From positions 496,001-560,000 of the forward strand of contig NZ_JAAFZB010000096.1 of NCBI RefSeq assembly GCF_010692725.1: 64,000 nt of DNA, read 5' to 3'. The notes below the pieces were generated by a model. The model was not told where the DNA came from and ran no database searches. It worked only from the letters and a program-made list of their open reading frames with translations. Both the position numbers and the translations under genes were made by a program. This DNA comes from Flavihumibacter soli. Its GTDB lineage: Bacteria; Bacteroidota; Bacteroidia; Sphingobacteriales; Sphingobacteriaceae. Below are positions 17,180 through 26,300 of the stretch, one piece after another. Positions within the stretch are counted from its first letter, which is position 1. Each line of letters starts with the position of its first letter.

Positions 17180-18109
17180 TCATCCAACATTAAACCTGAT
17201 CCAGCCTGAACCTTCATATCCGAATACAAATTGTTTTGGATGAATGATCTCTGCAAGTATCTCAATACTATCTACAAGCCGGGGACCTGAACGGTTGAAA
17301 TACTGGTTTCCATCAGCAATGTATACGCGGTTATTCTTAACCGCAGCCAGTTCGGCCCATCCGGGAGACTCAGGCAACAGGTGTATTTCCCTCAGACTCT
17401 GCTCAATAGAAAAACCGCAGGGCATGATCACGATCACATCAGGGTCAGAAGCTACCAGGTCATTAAAATCAACAAATGGCGAATGCCTGCCATCTTCAAC
17501 CAGGACAGCATTGCCACCAGCTATATCCACCAGGCCTGGCGTCCAGTTTCCGGCAAGCATAAGGGGCGACAGCCACTCGATGCAGGCAACTGAAGGTTTT
17601 GCTTCGATAAACTTAAGCTTATGCCTGATGATGCTAATACGTTCTTCCAGTTCATCCACAACTTCCTCAGCCCGGCCATCTACATCTAGCTCCGAACCTA
17701 CGCGCCTGATATCGTCTAAAACATCGCTGAGTGAATGCGGCTCCAGCGAAATGATCCGGACATCTTTATCGAGGATACCCGCCAGCTGAGATTCCACATC
17801 GCTAAGGGACACCGCGCATACGTCACACTGCGATTGCGTAATGATCACATCTGGCCTTAGACCCTGAATTACGGCCGTATTAATGTCATATAGAGACAGC
17901 GCCTGCGATAACAGTCCTTTCACCTCGCGATCAATCGCTTCGCTGCCCGCCTGAGAATCAACCTTCGATGAGGTACAAACCGGACGGTTCCGTATGTGTT
18001 CCGGAAAATCACATTCATGCGAGATCCCGGTTAAATTATCATCCAAACCTAAAGCACAAACTATTTCTGTAGCCGCCGGCAGCAGCGACAGTATTTTTTT
18101 ATCATTCAT
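17180..18109 (-). CDS. Solo periplasmic-binding-type protein, cobalamin-binding BtuF-like
   Basis: The protein starts at ATG 18109 (MNDKKILSLLPAATEIVCAL), giving 309 aa. A longer frame to 18220 exists but overlaps the divergent gene and adds nothing family-like. The GISHECDFPEH and VITQSQCDVCAVS segments and the TroA-type layout with a long connecting helix match the helical-backbone metal receptor superfamily, cobalamin-binding subgroup. There is no signal peptide and no ABC permease or ATPase nearby. Such cytoplasmic-looking solo members are annotated as cobalamin-binding proteins in many bacteria, but the real ligand is unproven. Confidence 0.85.
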   Translation of the reverse strand: MNDKKILSLLPAATEIVCALGLDDNLTGISHECDFPEHIRNRPVCTSSKVDSQAGSEAIDREVKGLLSQALSLYDINTAVIQGLRPDVIITQSQCDVCAVSLSDVESQLAGILDKDVRIISLEPHSLSDVLDDIRRVGSELDVDGRAEEVVDELEERISIIRHKLKFIEAKPSVACIEWLSPLMLAGNWTPGLVDIAGGNAVLVEDGRHSPFVDFNDLVASDPDVIVIMPCGFSIEQSLREIHLLPESPGWAELAAVKNNRVYIADGNQYFNRSGPRLVDSIEILAEIIHPKQFVFGYEGSGWIRFNVG

Positions 18110-18155
18110 TAATCGCTTAATTTGTGCAAATGTACAAATCATTCTAAAAGCACTA

Positions 18156-19817
18156 ATGTCTAATAGCCCCGGCAACCCTCCGTTCTCGAAACATATAATA
18201 CCATACACCTTTCTAATCATTCTCCTATTTTCACTGTTGGGATGTGCTGAAAAAAATCAGGATAAGGGTAAAAAAGTATTTAATATCAATCTCAACGAAG
18301 GACTTACTTCCCTCGATCCCGCGTTTGCCAGAAATCAGAATGCTCTTTGGATGGTAAACCAGCTTTTTAACGGGCTTGTCCAGGTTGATGATAGCCTGAA
18401 GACTGTGCCAGCTATTGCCAGGAGCTGGGAGATCTCCGCGGATGGCCGAACGTACACTTTTTTCCTGCGACCGGATGTCTATTTTCATGACAACCCCCTG
18501 TTTCCGCAGGGTAAGGGGCGAAAAGTCGTTGCTGCTGATTTTGTCTATAGCTACAGCCGCATCATCGATCCAAAAATTGCTTCTTCAGGAGCCTGGATCT
18601 TTAATGATAAGGTAAACGGAAAGGATGCCTTCAAAGCCCTTAGTGACAGCGTATTACAGATCACGTTAAAGAAGCCTTTCACGCCGTTTATGAGCATGCT
18701 GACCGCCCAGTATTGCTCAGTCATCCCCCACGAGGTAGCAGAACACTACGGAAAAGACTTCAGGAATCATCCTGTGGGAACCGGACCATTCAGATTCAAA
18801 TACTGGAAGGAAGGTGAAATACTGGTCATGCTGAAGAATGAGAAATATTGGGAAACCGATGGAACTAACAAACTGCCTTACCTGGATGCGGTAAAGGCAA
18901 CCTTCATTTCCGACAAGCAGACTGCTTTTATGGAGTTCATTAAAAAGAACCTTGACTTCTTTAACAGCATCGATGGCAGCTATCGCGATGACATCCTGAC
19001 CAAGTCGGGGAAAATGACGAAAAAATACCAGGGGAAATTCCAATTAAGGACCGGTCCATACCTGAACACTGAATACCTGGGCATATTGGTTGATACCAGC
19101 ATGGCCATCGTGCAGTCATCACCATTAAGAGACAAGAAAATCCGCAAAGCTATTAACTACGCGATAGACCGCCGCAAAATGATCAAATACCTGCGTAACA
19201 GTATCGGCACGCCGGCACATGCGGGATTTATTCCCAAGGGTATGCCCGGTTTTGACATGGAGAAGGTTAAAGGCTATGAATACAATCCCGCAAAAGCGAA
19301 ACGATTGCTATCTGAAGCAGGATTTCCAAACGGAAAGGGAATGCCTGAAATCAAGCTGCAAACCTCTACCACCTATAAAGATCTTATTGAATTTGTGCAG
19401 GGGGAGCTCAACGGAATCGGCATTAACTGCCGCGTTGAAGTAAACCAGGCTACCAGCCTTCGGGAACAGATCGCAAAAAACAGTATTAACTTTTTCCGGG
19501 GCTCCTGGATCGCTGATTATCCGGATGGAGAGAACTATCTGTCGGTCTTCTATTCCAAAAACTATGTACCGATAGGTCCTAATTACACCAGTTTTAAAAA
19601 CCGAAAATTCGACGCGCTCTTTGAGCGTTCATTCTTAGAAACGGACAATGAAAAACGCTACGCACTCTATCGGGAAATGGACAATCTCGTTATGGAAGAG
19701 TCGCCGGTAGTCGTGTTATTCTATGACCAGCTGATCAATCTCTACCAGAATGACATCACCGGAATGAGTAATAATGCCCAGAACCTGCTGATACTAAAAA
19801 GGGTGATAAAGAAATAA
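18156..19817 (+). CDS. ABC transporter substrate-binding lipoprotein, family 5 (peptide/nickel type)
   Basis: The start chosen is ATG 18156, giving 553 aa with a signal sequence and lipobox LLGC at Cys30. An upstream in-frame extension to 17994 would overlap the divergent gene and lack a signal peptide. The SBP-5 hallmarks are NEGLTSLDPAFARNQNALW, then YTFFLRPDVYFHDNP, then VGTGPFRFKYWKEGE, and an IRKAINYAIDRRKMI segment. Family members bind oligopeptides, nickel or other solutes for import. No permease or ATPase genes adjoin it, so its partner transporter must be elsewhere. Only 46 bp separate it from the divergent BtuF-like gene, so the two probably share a promoter region. Confidence 0.93.
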   Translation: MSNSPGNPPFSKHIIPYTFLIILLFSLLGCAEKNQDKGKKVFNINLNEGLTSLDPAFARNQNALWMVNQLFNGLVQVDDSLKTVPAIARSWEISADGRTYTFFLRPDVYFHDNPLFPQGKGRKVVAADFVYSYSRIIDPKIASSGAWIFNDKVNGKDAFKALSDSVLQITLKKPFTPFMSMLTAQYCSVIPHEVAEHYGKDFRNHPVGTGPFRFKYWKEGEILVMLKNEKYWETDGTNKLPYLDAVKATFISDKQTAFMEFIKKNLDFFNSIDGSYRDDILTKSGKMTKKYQGKFQLRTGPYLNTEYLGILVDTSMAIVQSSPLRDKKIRKAINYAIDRRKMIKYLRNSIGTPAHAGFIPKGMPGFDMEKVKGYEYNPAKAKRLLSEAGFPNGKGMPEIKLQTSTTYKDLIEFVQGELNGIGINCRVEVNQATSLREQIAKNSINFFRGSWIADYPDGENYLSVFYSKNYVPIGPNYTSFKNRKFDALFERSFLETDNEKRYALYREMDNLVMEESPVVVLFYDQLINLYQNDITGMSNNAQNLLILKRVIKK

Positions 19818-19883
19818 CATTTCCACTCATAAACGTCGACTGGGCGACGTATAACGTTGTAAAGAAACATTAATTAATCTGGA

Positions 19884-20074
19884 AGCCCCGTAGGGGCTCA
19901 AGGTTGGTAGAAAAATCCGCCGCCATTCCCTTGCGCCGTAGGTGCAAAACAACAAATTCTAACATACAGGGTATATACAAAATCTAATCTTCAAAATGCC
20001 GCCTATGTCTCGTACCTGACGGCACGACGAATCCACCGGTCATAGTCCTACCAACCTTCTGCACCTACGGCGCA
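19884..20074. repeat. Structured repeat, copy 1
   Basis: The copy opens with the hairpin AGCCCCGTAGGGGCT (19884-19898). It then has arm A AGGTTGGTAG (19901-19910) and arm B TGCGCCGTAGGTGC (19932-19945). A near-palindrome, CGTACCTGACGGCACG, follows at 20011-20026. Last come the perfect complements of A (CTACCAACCT, 20048-20057) and of B (GCACCTACGGCGCA, 20061-20074). The order A, B, A', B' is crossed rather than nested. Copy 2 lies 421 bp downstream. It resembles intergenic repeats I associate with Bacteroidota genomes, but I know of no established function. Confidence 0.85.
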
Positions 20075-20304
20075 GAAAGTTGTCTCAAACAATGGGATCA
20101 GCGTATAATCACAGGAGTTTGGCAGTAACTTTCTTGTAGTTTTTTCGAAGCATGTTACCAGAAAACTACTAGGAAACTACTAGAAAACCCCTATAAAACC
20201 TAAACGTGACATTGACGATTTTCCCGGAAATTTCATATCCGTCAAGCTCAATAAAAATGAAGGCGGAAGGCTCGATTGTCCGATAAACCTATCAGCTAAT
20301 AATA

Positions 20305-20500
20305 AGCCCTGTAGGGGCTGAAGGTTGGTAGAAAAAATCCAAGCGGAGGTTTCGTTTGCGCCGTAGGTGCAAAACAATAAATGCAAGTCTACAGATTATG
20401 AGCAAATCCAATCTGGAATAAATGACGATTTATGTTTCGTACCTGGCGGCACGATGAAACCTTTCATCATGGGGCTACCAACCTGCTGCACCTATGGCCC
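20305..20500. repeat. Structured repeat, copy 2
   Basis: The copy shows the same order as copy 1: hairpin AGCCCTGTAGGGGCT (20305-20319), A at 20322-20331, B at 20357-20370, the near-palindrome CGTACCTGGCGGCACG at 20438-20453, A' at 20475-20484, and a degenerate B' (20488-20500). The spacer sequences differ from copy 1 while the arms are kept. That is the pattern expected if the paired arms matter or if the element moves as a unit. Confidence 0.85.
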
Positions 20501-20575
20501 TGAAAAAGTTACTCGGAACATTAGGAGGTGCGGGAAACACATCCATAGGACAAACCTCATTCAAAAAATCGAAGC

Positions 20576-20604
20576 AAAAAAAAGACCGCCTTTAAGGCGG
20601 TCTT
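20576..20604 (-). terminator. Intrinsic terminator of the outer-membrane barrel gene
   Basis: AAAGACCGCC and GGCGGTCTTT pair perfectly around a 4-base loop. On the minus strand the stem is followed by a run of eight T. It lies 24 bp after the stop of the minus-strand gene ending at 20628. Confidence 0.92.
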
Positions 20605-20627
20605 TTCAAGAGCGTTAAATTTATTTA

Positions 20628-23096
20628 TTAATTACCTCCACCCTGATCACCTTGTTTCTGGTCATCATTGCTGATCCGTTTTTTCTTAGGCTGCTGGTTG
20701 AAGTTCATCTTACCAAACGTCCAGCTAAAGTTCACGCCGACTGAACGGAATGGAATAGCGAAATTCGATGTCTGGGTAAAATTCTGACCGTTTATAGCTG
20801 ATTTAAAGTTTTTAGTCTCGTTCAAAGGATCGATGATATTCAAACCGATACTACCCTTTTTCTTGAAGAGTTCCTTTTTAAAGCCAACGTTCCACATATT
20901 GAAACCAGCATTGGTACCCTGTGATGTACGGCGAGCTGAATTGATGATAAGGAAGGTCTCAGCGATAAATCCTCCTTTAAAGTTCATGCTTCCGCTAAGG
21001 AAGGCATTGTACACCAGGTGGATGTCGTCATTATTTAAAGAACTCAGGTTTGGTTGCGTAGTGACGTTGTAGGTATTCAGATTCAGGTTTCCCCTAAGTG
21101 TCAGTTTCTGAATCGGATTGATAGAACCAAATAAGTTCATTCCGAAAGAATTATTGGTACCTACGTTATTAAAGGTCTGAACACTCACTGGGGCTCCGGT
21201 TGTAAGGTCAGTGCCCTGAGTAACAAAACTTTCAATCACATTTTGTGTGTTTCTATAATAAACTGAGGCATTTACTACCGTGGTTTTCACGAAGGTAGAA
21301 TATCCTAATTCAAAATTGTTTGATACCTCCGGGGATAAGTAAGGATTTCCCTGGCTCTGGGTGATCGGATCGCTTCCGTTACGGAACGGGTTCAGGAAAA
21401 ACAAGCTTGGACGCTGAATGCGTTTATTATAGCTGACCTTCACTGTTTGTGCCTTTTTAAATGTCCGGGATACGGTAATGCTGGGGACAAAATTATAATA
21501 ATCATTGCTGAAAGGGACCACATTGCCTGATTCTGAACTTCCCGAGATCCGGGTATATTCTAAACGGCCGCCCATTTTTACCCCATAATTTTTCGCAAGG
21601 GTGAAACCCAGTGTTGAATAACCTGCAGCAACATCCTGGTTATAGTCAAAGACGTACGACCGGTCAAAGTTGGTTACAAACGCAGATCCGGCAAGTGTAT
21701 CAATATCGATTTCACTGGTGATATCCCTCGTGATGGCTTTTGCACCGACTTCCCAAGTCAGCTTTTTAAAAGGCTGTACATAATCTGCCTGGAAAGTTAT
21801 TTCCCTGTTTTTCGCATTATTACTTCCGATTTCATCCGGGTTAAGACCACCCTCGTACAGGGTAGTATAATCCTGTAGATTTTTGCCTCTGGTTACCTGG
21901 CTTGCAAACGAAAGCTCCTGACCCGCTTTTTTGAATTTATGAGTGTAGTCGGTAGTCCAGTCCAGACCCGGCATTCTCATTTCACGGTCAGTGTTGCTTG
22001 TTGAAATATTTGAAATCTCGCTGGATGAAGGGGGCATAAAACGAGTGGAACTGACATTTCCTGCAAATGTATTCCCGAAACGGTTAAAGCCAAAATTAGA
22101 AGTAATAGAATTAAAGGCATTGAAATCGTAATCCGCTCCAACCGAACCACGAAAGCCTAATCGGCTCATCTCGCTCTGGCTTGCTTGAGCAAACAATGGA
22201 TTGCCCTGCATATCTTTCTGGCTGAAGTCACTTATCGTTTCCGATGGCCATGAACCATGACCGCCGATATTTCCAGTAAGTCCTAAGCGTCCGGTCTTGA
22301 TATTCAGGTTAGCATTCCCGTTATTCTGACGCGTACCTATACCACCGCTCACTGAGCCGCTGACACCTGAGATATCTTTCTTTTTAGTAATGATATTGAT
22401 AATGCCTGATGTACCTTCCGCGTCATACTTTGCTGACGGGCTTGTAATCACCTCGACGTTTTTGATCTGGTCAGCAGGGATCATTTTCAATGCGTCGGCC
22501 ATGTTGTTAGCCATTGATCCGGATGGTTTTCCATTGATCAGGACTTTCACGTTCTGGCTTCCGCGCAGGGATACGTTACCATCAATATCTACGGATAATA
22601 ATGGAACTTTGCGTAGAACGTCAGAAGCATTTCCGCCACCAACAGTTACATCACGCTCGGCATTGTAAACAATCTTATCGACCTTGTTCTCGATGACAGA
22701 AGCCGTTCCGCTAACTTGCACTTCCTTCAGCATTTGCTTGCTTGGCGAAAGAATGATCTCACCCAGGTTCAGATCCGGGCGCTCCGGAGTTGTTTTTACG
22801 GGATCAATGATCTTCGTCTCGTATCCCAGAAAGGCAATTGTTAACCGATATGATCCGGGAGTGATACGTTCAAGTTTAAAACTTCCTTTCTCGTCGGTTA
22901 ATGAGCCGTTGGTTGTTTTAGCAGCGCCGCTGCGCCCGATAGCCACGGTGGCATAGTCAACCGGCTTCCTGCTCAGCGAATCCAGGATCACCCCTGAGAT
23001 TCTTCCGGTGATAGCAGTCCCACCGCCCATAGGGGCCTGTGCAGCTGCTATACCTATATATGACATTAATGTTAAGAGTAAAAATATTTTTTTCAT
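20628..23096 (-). CDS. Outer-membrane beta-barrel protein with carboxypeptidase-like and plug domains (TonB-dependent receptor-like)
   Basis: The start chosen is ATG 23096 (MKKIFLLLTLMSYIGIAAAQ), which gives a clean signal peptide and 822 aa; a frame to 23123 adds nine residues without support. After the signal comes a CarboxypepD_reg-like beta-sandwich (GRISGVILDSLSRKPVDYATV, about residues 30-115). A TonB-receptor plug follows (VENKVDKIVYNAERD, LRGSQNVKVLINGKPSG, VEVITSPSAKYDAEGTSGIINI, about 120-240), then a long barrel of the OMP_b-brl_3 type. There is no SusD partner or TonB-box-rich N-terminus, so it is not a typical SusC. The ligand is unknown. It has its own terminator and is probably a single-gene transcript. 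Confidence 0.92.
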   Translation of the reverse strand: MKKIFLLLTLMSYIGIAAAQAPMGGGTAITGRISGVILDSLSRKPVDYATVAIGRSGAAKTTNGSLTDEKGSFKLERITPGSYRLTIAFLGYETKIIDPVKTTPERPDLNLGEIILSPSKQMLKEVQVSGTASVIENKVDKIVYNAERDVTVGGGNASDVLRKVPLLSVDIDGNVSLRGSQNVKVLINGKPSGSMANNMADALKMIPADQIKNVEVITSPSAKYDAEGTSGIINIITKKKDISGVSGSVSGGIGTRQNNGNANLNIKTGRLGLTGNIGGHGSWPSETISDFSQKDMQGNPLFAQASQSEMSRLGFRGSVGADYDFNAFNSITSNFGFNRFGNTFAGNVSSTRFMPPSSSEISNISTSNTDREMRMPGLDWTTDYTHKFKKAGQELSFASQVTRGKNLQDYTTLYEGGLNPDEIGSNNAKNREITFQADYVQPFKKLTWEVGAKAITRDITSEIDIDTLAGSAFVTNFDRSYVFDYNQDVAAGYSTLGFTLAKNYGVKMGGRLEYTRISGSSESGNVVPFSNDYYNFVPSITVSRTFKKAQTVKVSYNKRIQRPSLFFLNPFRNGSDPITQSQGNPYLSPEVSNNFELGYSTFVKTTVVNASVYYRNTQNVIESFVTQGTDLTTGAPVSVQTFNNVGTNNSFGMNLFGSINPIQKLTLRGNLNLNTYNVTTQPNLSSLNNDDIHLVYNAFLSGSMNFKGGFIAETFLIINSARRTSQGTNAGFNMWNVGFKKELFKKKGSIGLNIIDPLNETKNFKSAINGQNFTQTSNFAIPFRSVGVNFSWTFGKMNFNQQPKKKRISNDDQKQGDQGGGN

Positions 23097-23249
23097 GTAC
23101 TTGATTTTGGTAATTAGTCGCAAAGGTATATCGATTGTTACAAGTTATGGCAGCCCGTAACAGCGTTCGCAGGTAACATCTGAGTTACAGGTCTGGAAAA
23201 GGTTAGTTAATAAATGCTTGAAGCGTTTAAGAGCTGAGCAAAAAAGTGT

Positions 23250-23282
23250 GATTTAAAGAAAAGAGGGCTTCTACCCTCTTTT
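23250..23282 (-). terminator. Intrinsic terminator of leuS
   Basis: AAAAGAGGG (23259-23267) pairs with CCCTCTTTT (23274-23282). On the minus strand the stem runs into TTTTCTTT. It lies about 22 bp after the leuS stop at 23305. Confidence 0.8.
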
Positions 23283-23304
23283 CGTCAAGGTTTTAAGAAT
23301 TTCC

Positions 23305-26300
23305 TTAAACAACAATGTTCACAATCTTGCCCTTTACAAAGACAATCTTTTTCGGATTCTTGCCATCAAGATACTGCCGGACATGATCATTTTCGAGAAC
23401 CAGTTTTTCTACTTCGGCCTGCTCCAGGTTTAAGGCAATATTCAGGTTCATTCTCATCTTTCCGTTGACAGAAATAGGATAGGCAAACTCGTTCTCCACG
23501 AGGTATTCCGGATTAAAAACCGGATAGGGAGCAAAGGATAAGGTGCCCTGTTCATTGCCGAGCAATGTCCATAGTTCTTCCGTAATATGGGGTGCGTAAG
23601 GATGCACTACAATAACCAGTTCCTGCAGGATACTCCGCTTATTGCATTTAAGGTCCGTCAGCTCATTCACACAGATCATAAAACTGGAAACCGAGGTATT
23701 GAATGAAAAACGCTCAATATCTTCTTCTACTTTTTTAATGATCTTATGCAATGCCTTCAGTTCTGCTTTTGTCGCCTTCTCATCACTCACATTAAAAGTG
23801 AACTCATCATTGTGAAACAGCTTCCAGAACTTCCGCAGAAATTTGAAGACACCCTCAATACCATTCGTATTCCAGGGTTTGCTCTGTTCGAGCGGGCCGA
23901 GAAACATTTCATATAACCGCAGTGTGTCAGCACCATACTTTTCAATGATGTCATCCGGATTTACAACGTTGAACTTGGATTTCGACATCTTCTCAACTTC
24001 ATGTCCACACAAATATTTTCCACGTTCTGAAAGAAAAATAGCATTATGCAGTTCAGGTCTCCAGTTTCTAAATTTTTCAAAATTTAAAATATCGTTCTCG
24101 ACTATGTTAACATCTACATGGATTTTACTTATTATATTTTCAGGCCTTAAATTCAACAGGATTTTTCCGCCTAGTTCATTAAGTTCTGCCTTCAAATCAT
24201 AGCTATTAATTTTTGTCTCTAGTTTCTTCAAATATTCTTCGTCAGTTCCGACCTTATATACGAGCTCCTTTGATAGAAATATTAATGGCAAACGATTTAT
24301 ATAATGATTATGCCAATCTACTTCCTTATCGAGATCCGCAAACTCTGTTTTTGGAACCAACGTATAGTTAAGCCTGTAAACCAAGTTTGACCTGCCTTGA
24401 ATCATTCCTTGATTTATGAGTTTCTTAAAAGGCTCTTCTTCAACGACATATCCGAGATCTTTTAGGAACATATTCCAAAAACGACTATAAAGCAGATGGC
24501 CTGTAGCATGTTCAGATCCTCCTATATACAGATCTACATCCCGCCAATATTGCATAGATTTATTAGGCACAAAAGTATTTCCTTTACGCTCGCTTTTCGA
24601 GGCCATATATCTTAACCAATACCAACTTGAACCCGCCCATCCTGGCATTGTACTTAATTCATATTCGAACTTATTTTGGTAATTGTAATTGAGTGCAAAA
24701 GAAAGTTGAGGCTTTACTAAGATTTCTTCTATTTTTCTTCTAAGTTTTTTTTCAAAGTCTTGTTCAAATAATTCTTCTAGCAGAATCGGAACGAAGTGAT
24801 AATTGAAATATTGGAGATATTCTTTCCTAAGTGTATTTTTTTGCCTGTTTTTAATTGGGAACGCTAATTCAAATGCGATCCCAACATTATTCTCTTCCAC
24901 AAAAAAGTCAAATCGATAATCTCCAATTTTATACTCCTGCCTTATTGTTTTAAATCTAGAAGATAGAATAGGCATCAATCTTCGACTCGCTAGATTCAAA
25001 ATAATACTTACGTCCTCTGAAGATTCAGGACCTTTGCTTAGGGTGGAGAATCGCTTGTTTTCAATTGGATCAAATTTCCAATATTCCGCTCGTGCAAGTG
25101 GCGGTTCGCCTCTATCTGTAGGCAAATATTTATCAACTTGAGGCAAAACTAGAGGTAAATCCTTCTCATTGATTGTGTACGGAATTCCGTCCTTATAATA
25201 GATAGGAACAGGTTCGCCCCAATATCTTTGGCGACCAAAGATTGCATCTCGCAAGCGAAAATTAATCCTTGCCTTTCCTACGCCAAGCTCTTCTAATCGC
25301 TGAATTATCACTTCAGTTGCTTCCGAATATGTCAGTCCATTAATTAACTCAGAGTTTATATATCTCCCTTCTTTGCTCGCGTCAGCTTCCTGATCAAGGT
25401 TTTGCTGTATATCAGAAATAGCTGGAATAGGTAAATCGAACATCCTAGCAAATAACCAATCACGTTGGTCGCCTGATGGAACTGCCATTACGGCGCCAGT
25501 ACCATAGCCAGCTAACACATAATCTGCAATCCATATAGGAATATTTCTGCCAGTAAGTGGATGTATTGCATAAGTTCCTGTAAATGCCCCAGAAACAGAT
25601 TTGGTATCTGCCATTCGGTCTAATTCGGACTTTTTCTTTGCTTGAGATATATAATTTAAAACTTCCTTCGAATGCTCCAATTTGGTGAGTTCTTGAACAA
25701 GTTCATGCTCAGGGGCTAATACTAAGAAAGAGACACCATATATTGTATCAACTCTTGTTGTAAAAACTTCGATTTTAGAGTTGGAGTTTTGAACTTTGAA
25801 TTGGACCATTGCCCCTACACTCTTCCCAATCCAGTTCCGCTGCATCTCCTTCAGCGGCTCCGGCCAGTCGATAACGTTCAAGCCCTGGAGTAAGCGTTCA
25901 GCGTACGCTGTTATACGCATACTCCATTGCATCATTTTCTTTTGTTCGACCGGATAACCACCCCTCTCAGAGAAGCCTTCCTTAACTTCATCGTTCGCAA
26001 GTACTGTACCCAACGCAGGACACCAATTCACAGTACTTTCACGACGGTATGTTAGTCGGTATTTCAACAAAACCTCTTGCTTTTCCTTCTCAGACTTTTG
26101 GGACCACTGTTGAGCATCGAATAGGGGAACGTCATCATCTGACATCGCCTTCACATGAGAATTTCCTCCTCTCTTAAATTTCGAAATCAAAGAATCAATT
26201 TTTTCAGCCCTATCTGTTTCAATGTTATACCATGAATTGAAAAGCTGAATAAAGATCCACTGGGTCCATTTGTAATAATCTGGATCACTTGTTCTTACTT

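Larger units (their letters stand above)
19818..20627. other. Long non-coding stretch carrying a duplicated structured repeat
   Basis: About 810 bases separate the SBP gene from the convergent outer-membrane barrel gene. Two repeat copies occupy 19884-20074 and 20305-20500, and a terminator lies at 20576-20604. The part between the copies (20075-20304) has short direct repeats of the form ACTACTAG-AAA near 20165-20185 and otherwise nothing I can identify. Open frames here are short and overlap the repeats, so I do not call genes. Confidence 0.7.

Noticed and set aside
20180-20618. Small ORFs in the repeat-rich stretch
   Set aside because: They run across the structured repeats and the terminator, show no protein-like pattern and differ between the two repeat copies.
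24655-25065. Separate nuclease gene or intein inside leuS
   Set aside because: The reading frame is continuous with LeuRS on both sides, there is no internal stop or start signal, and no intein splice-junction residues (Cys/Ser start, HN end) are visible.
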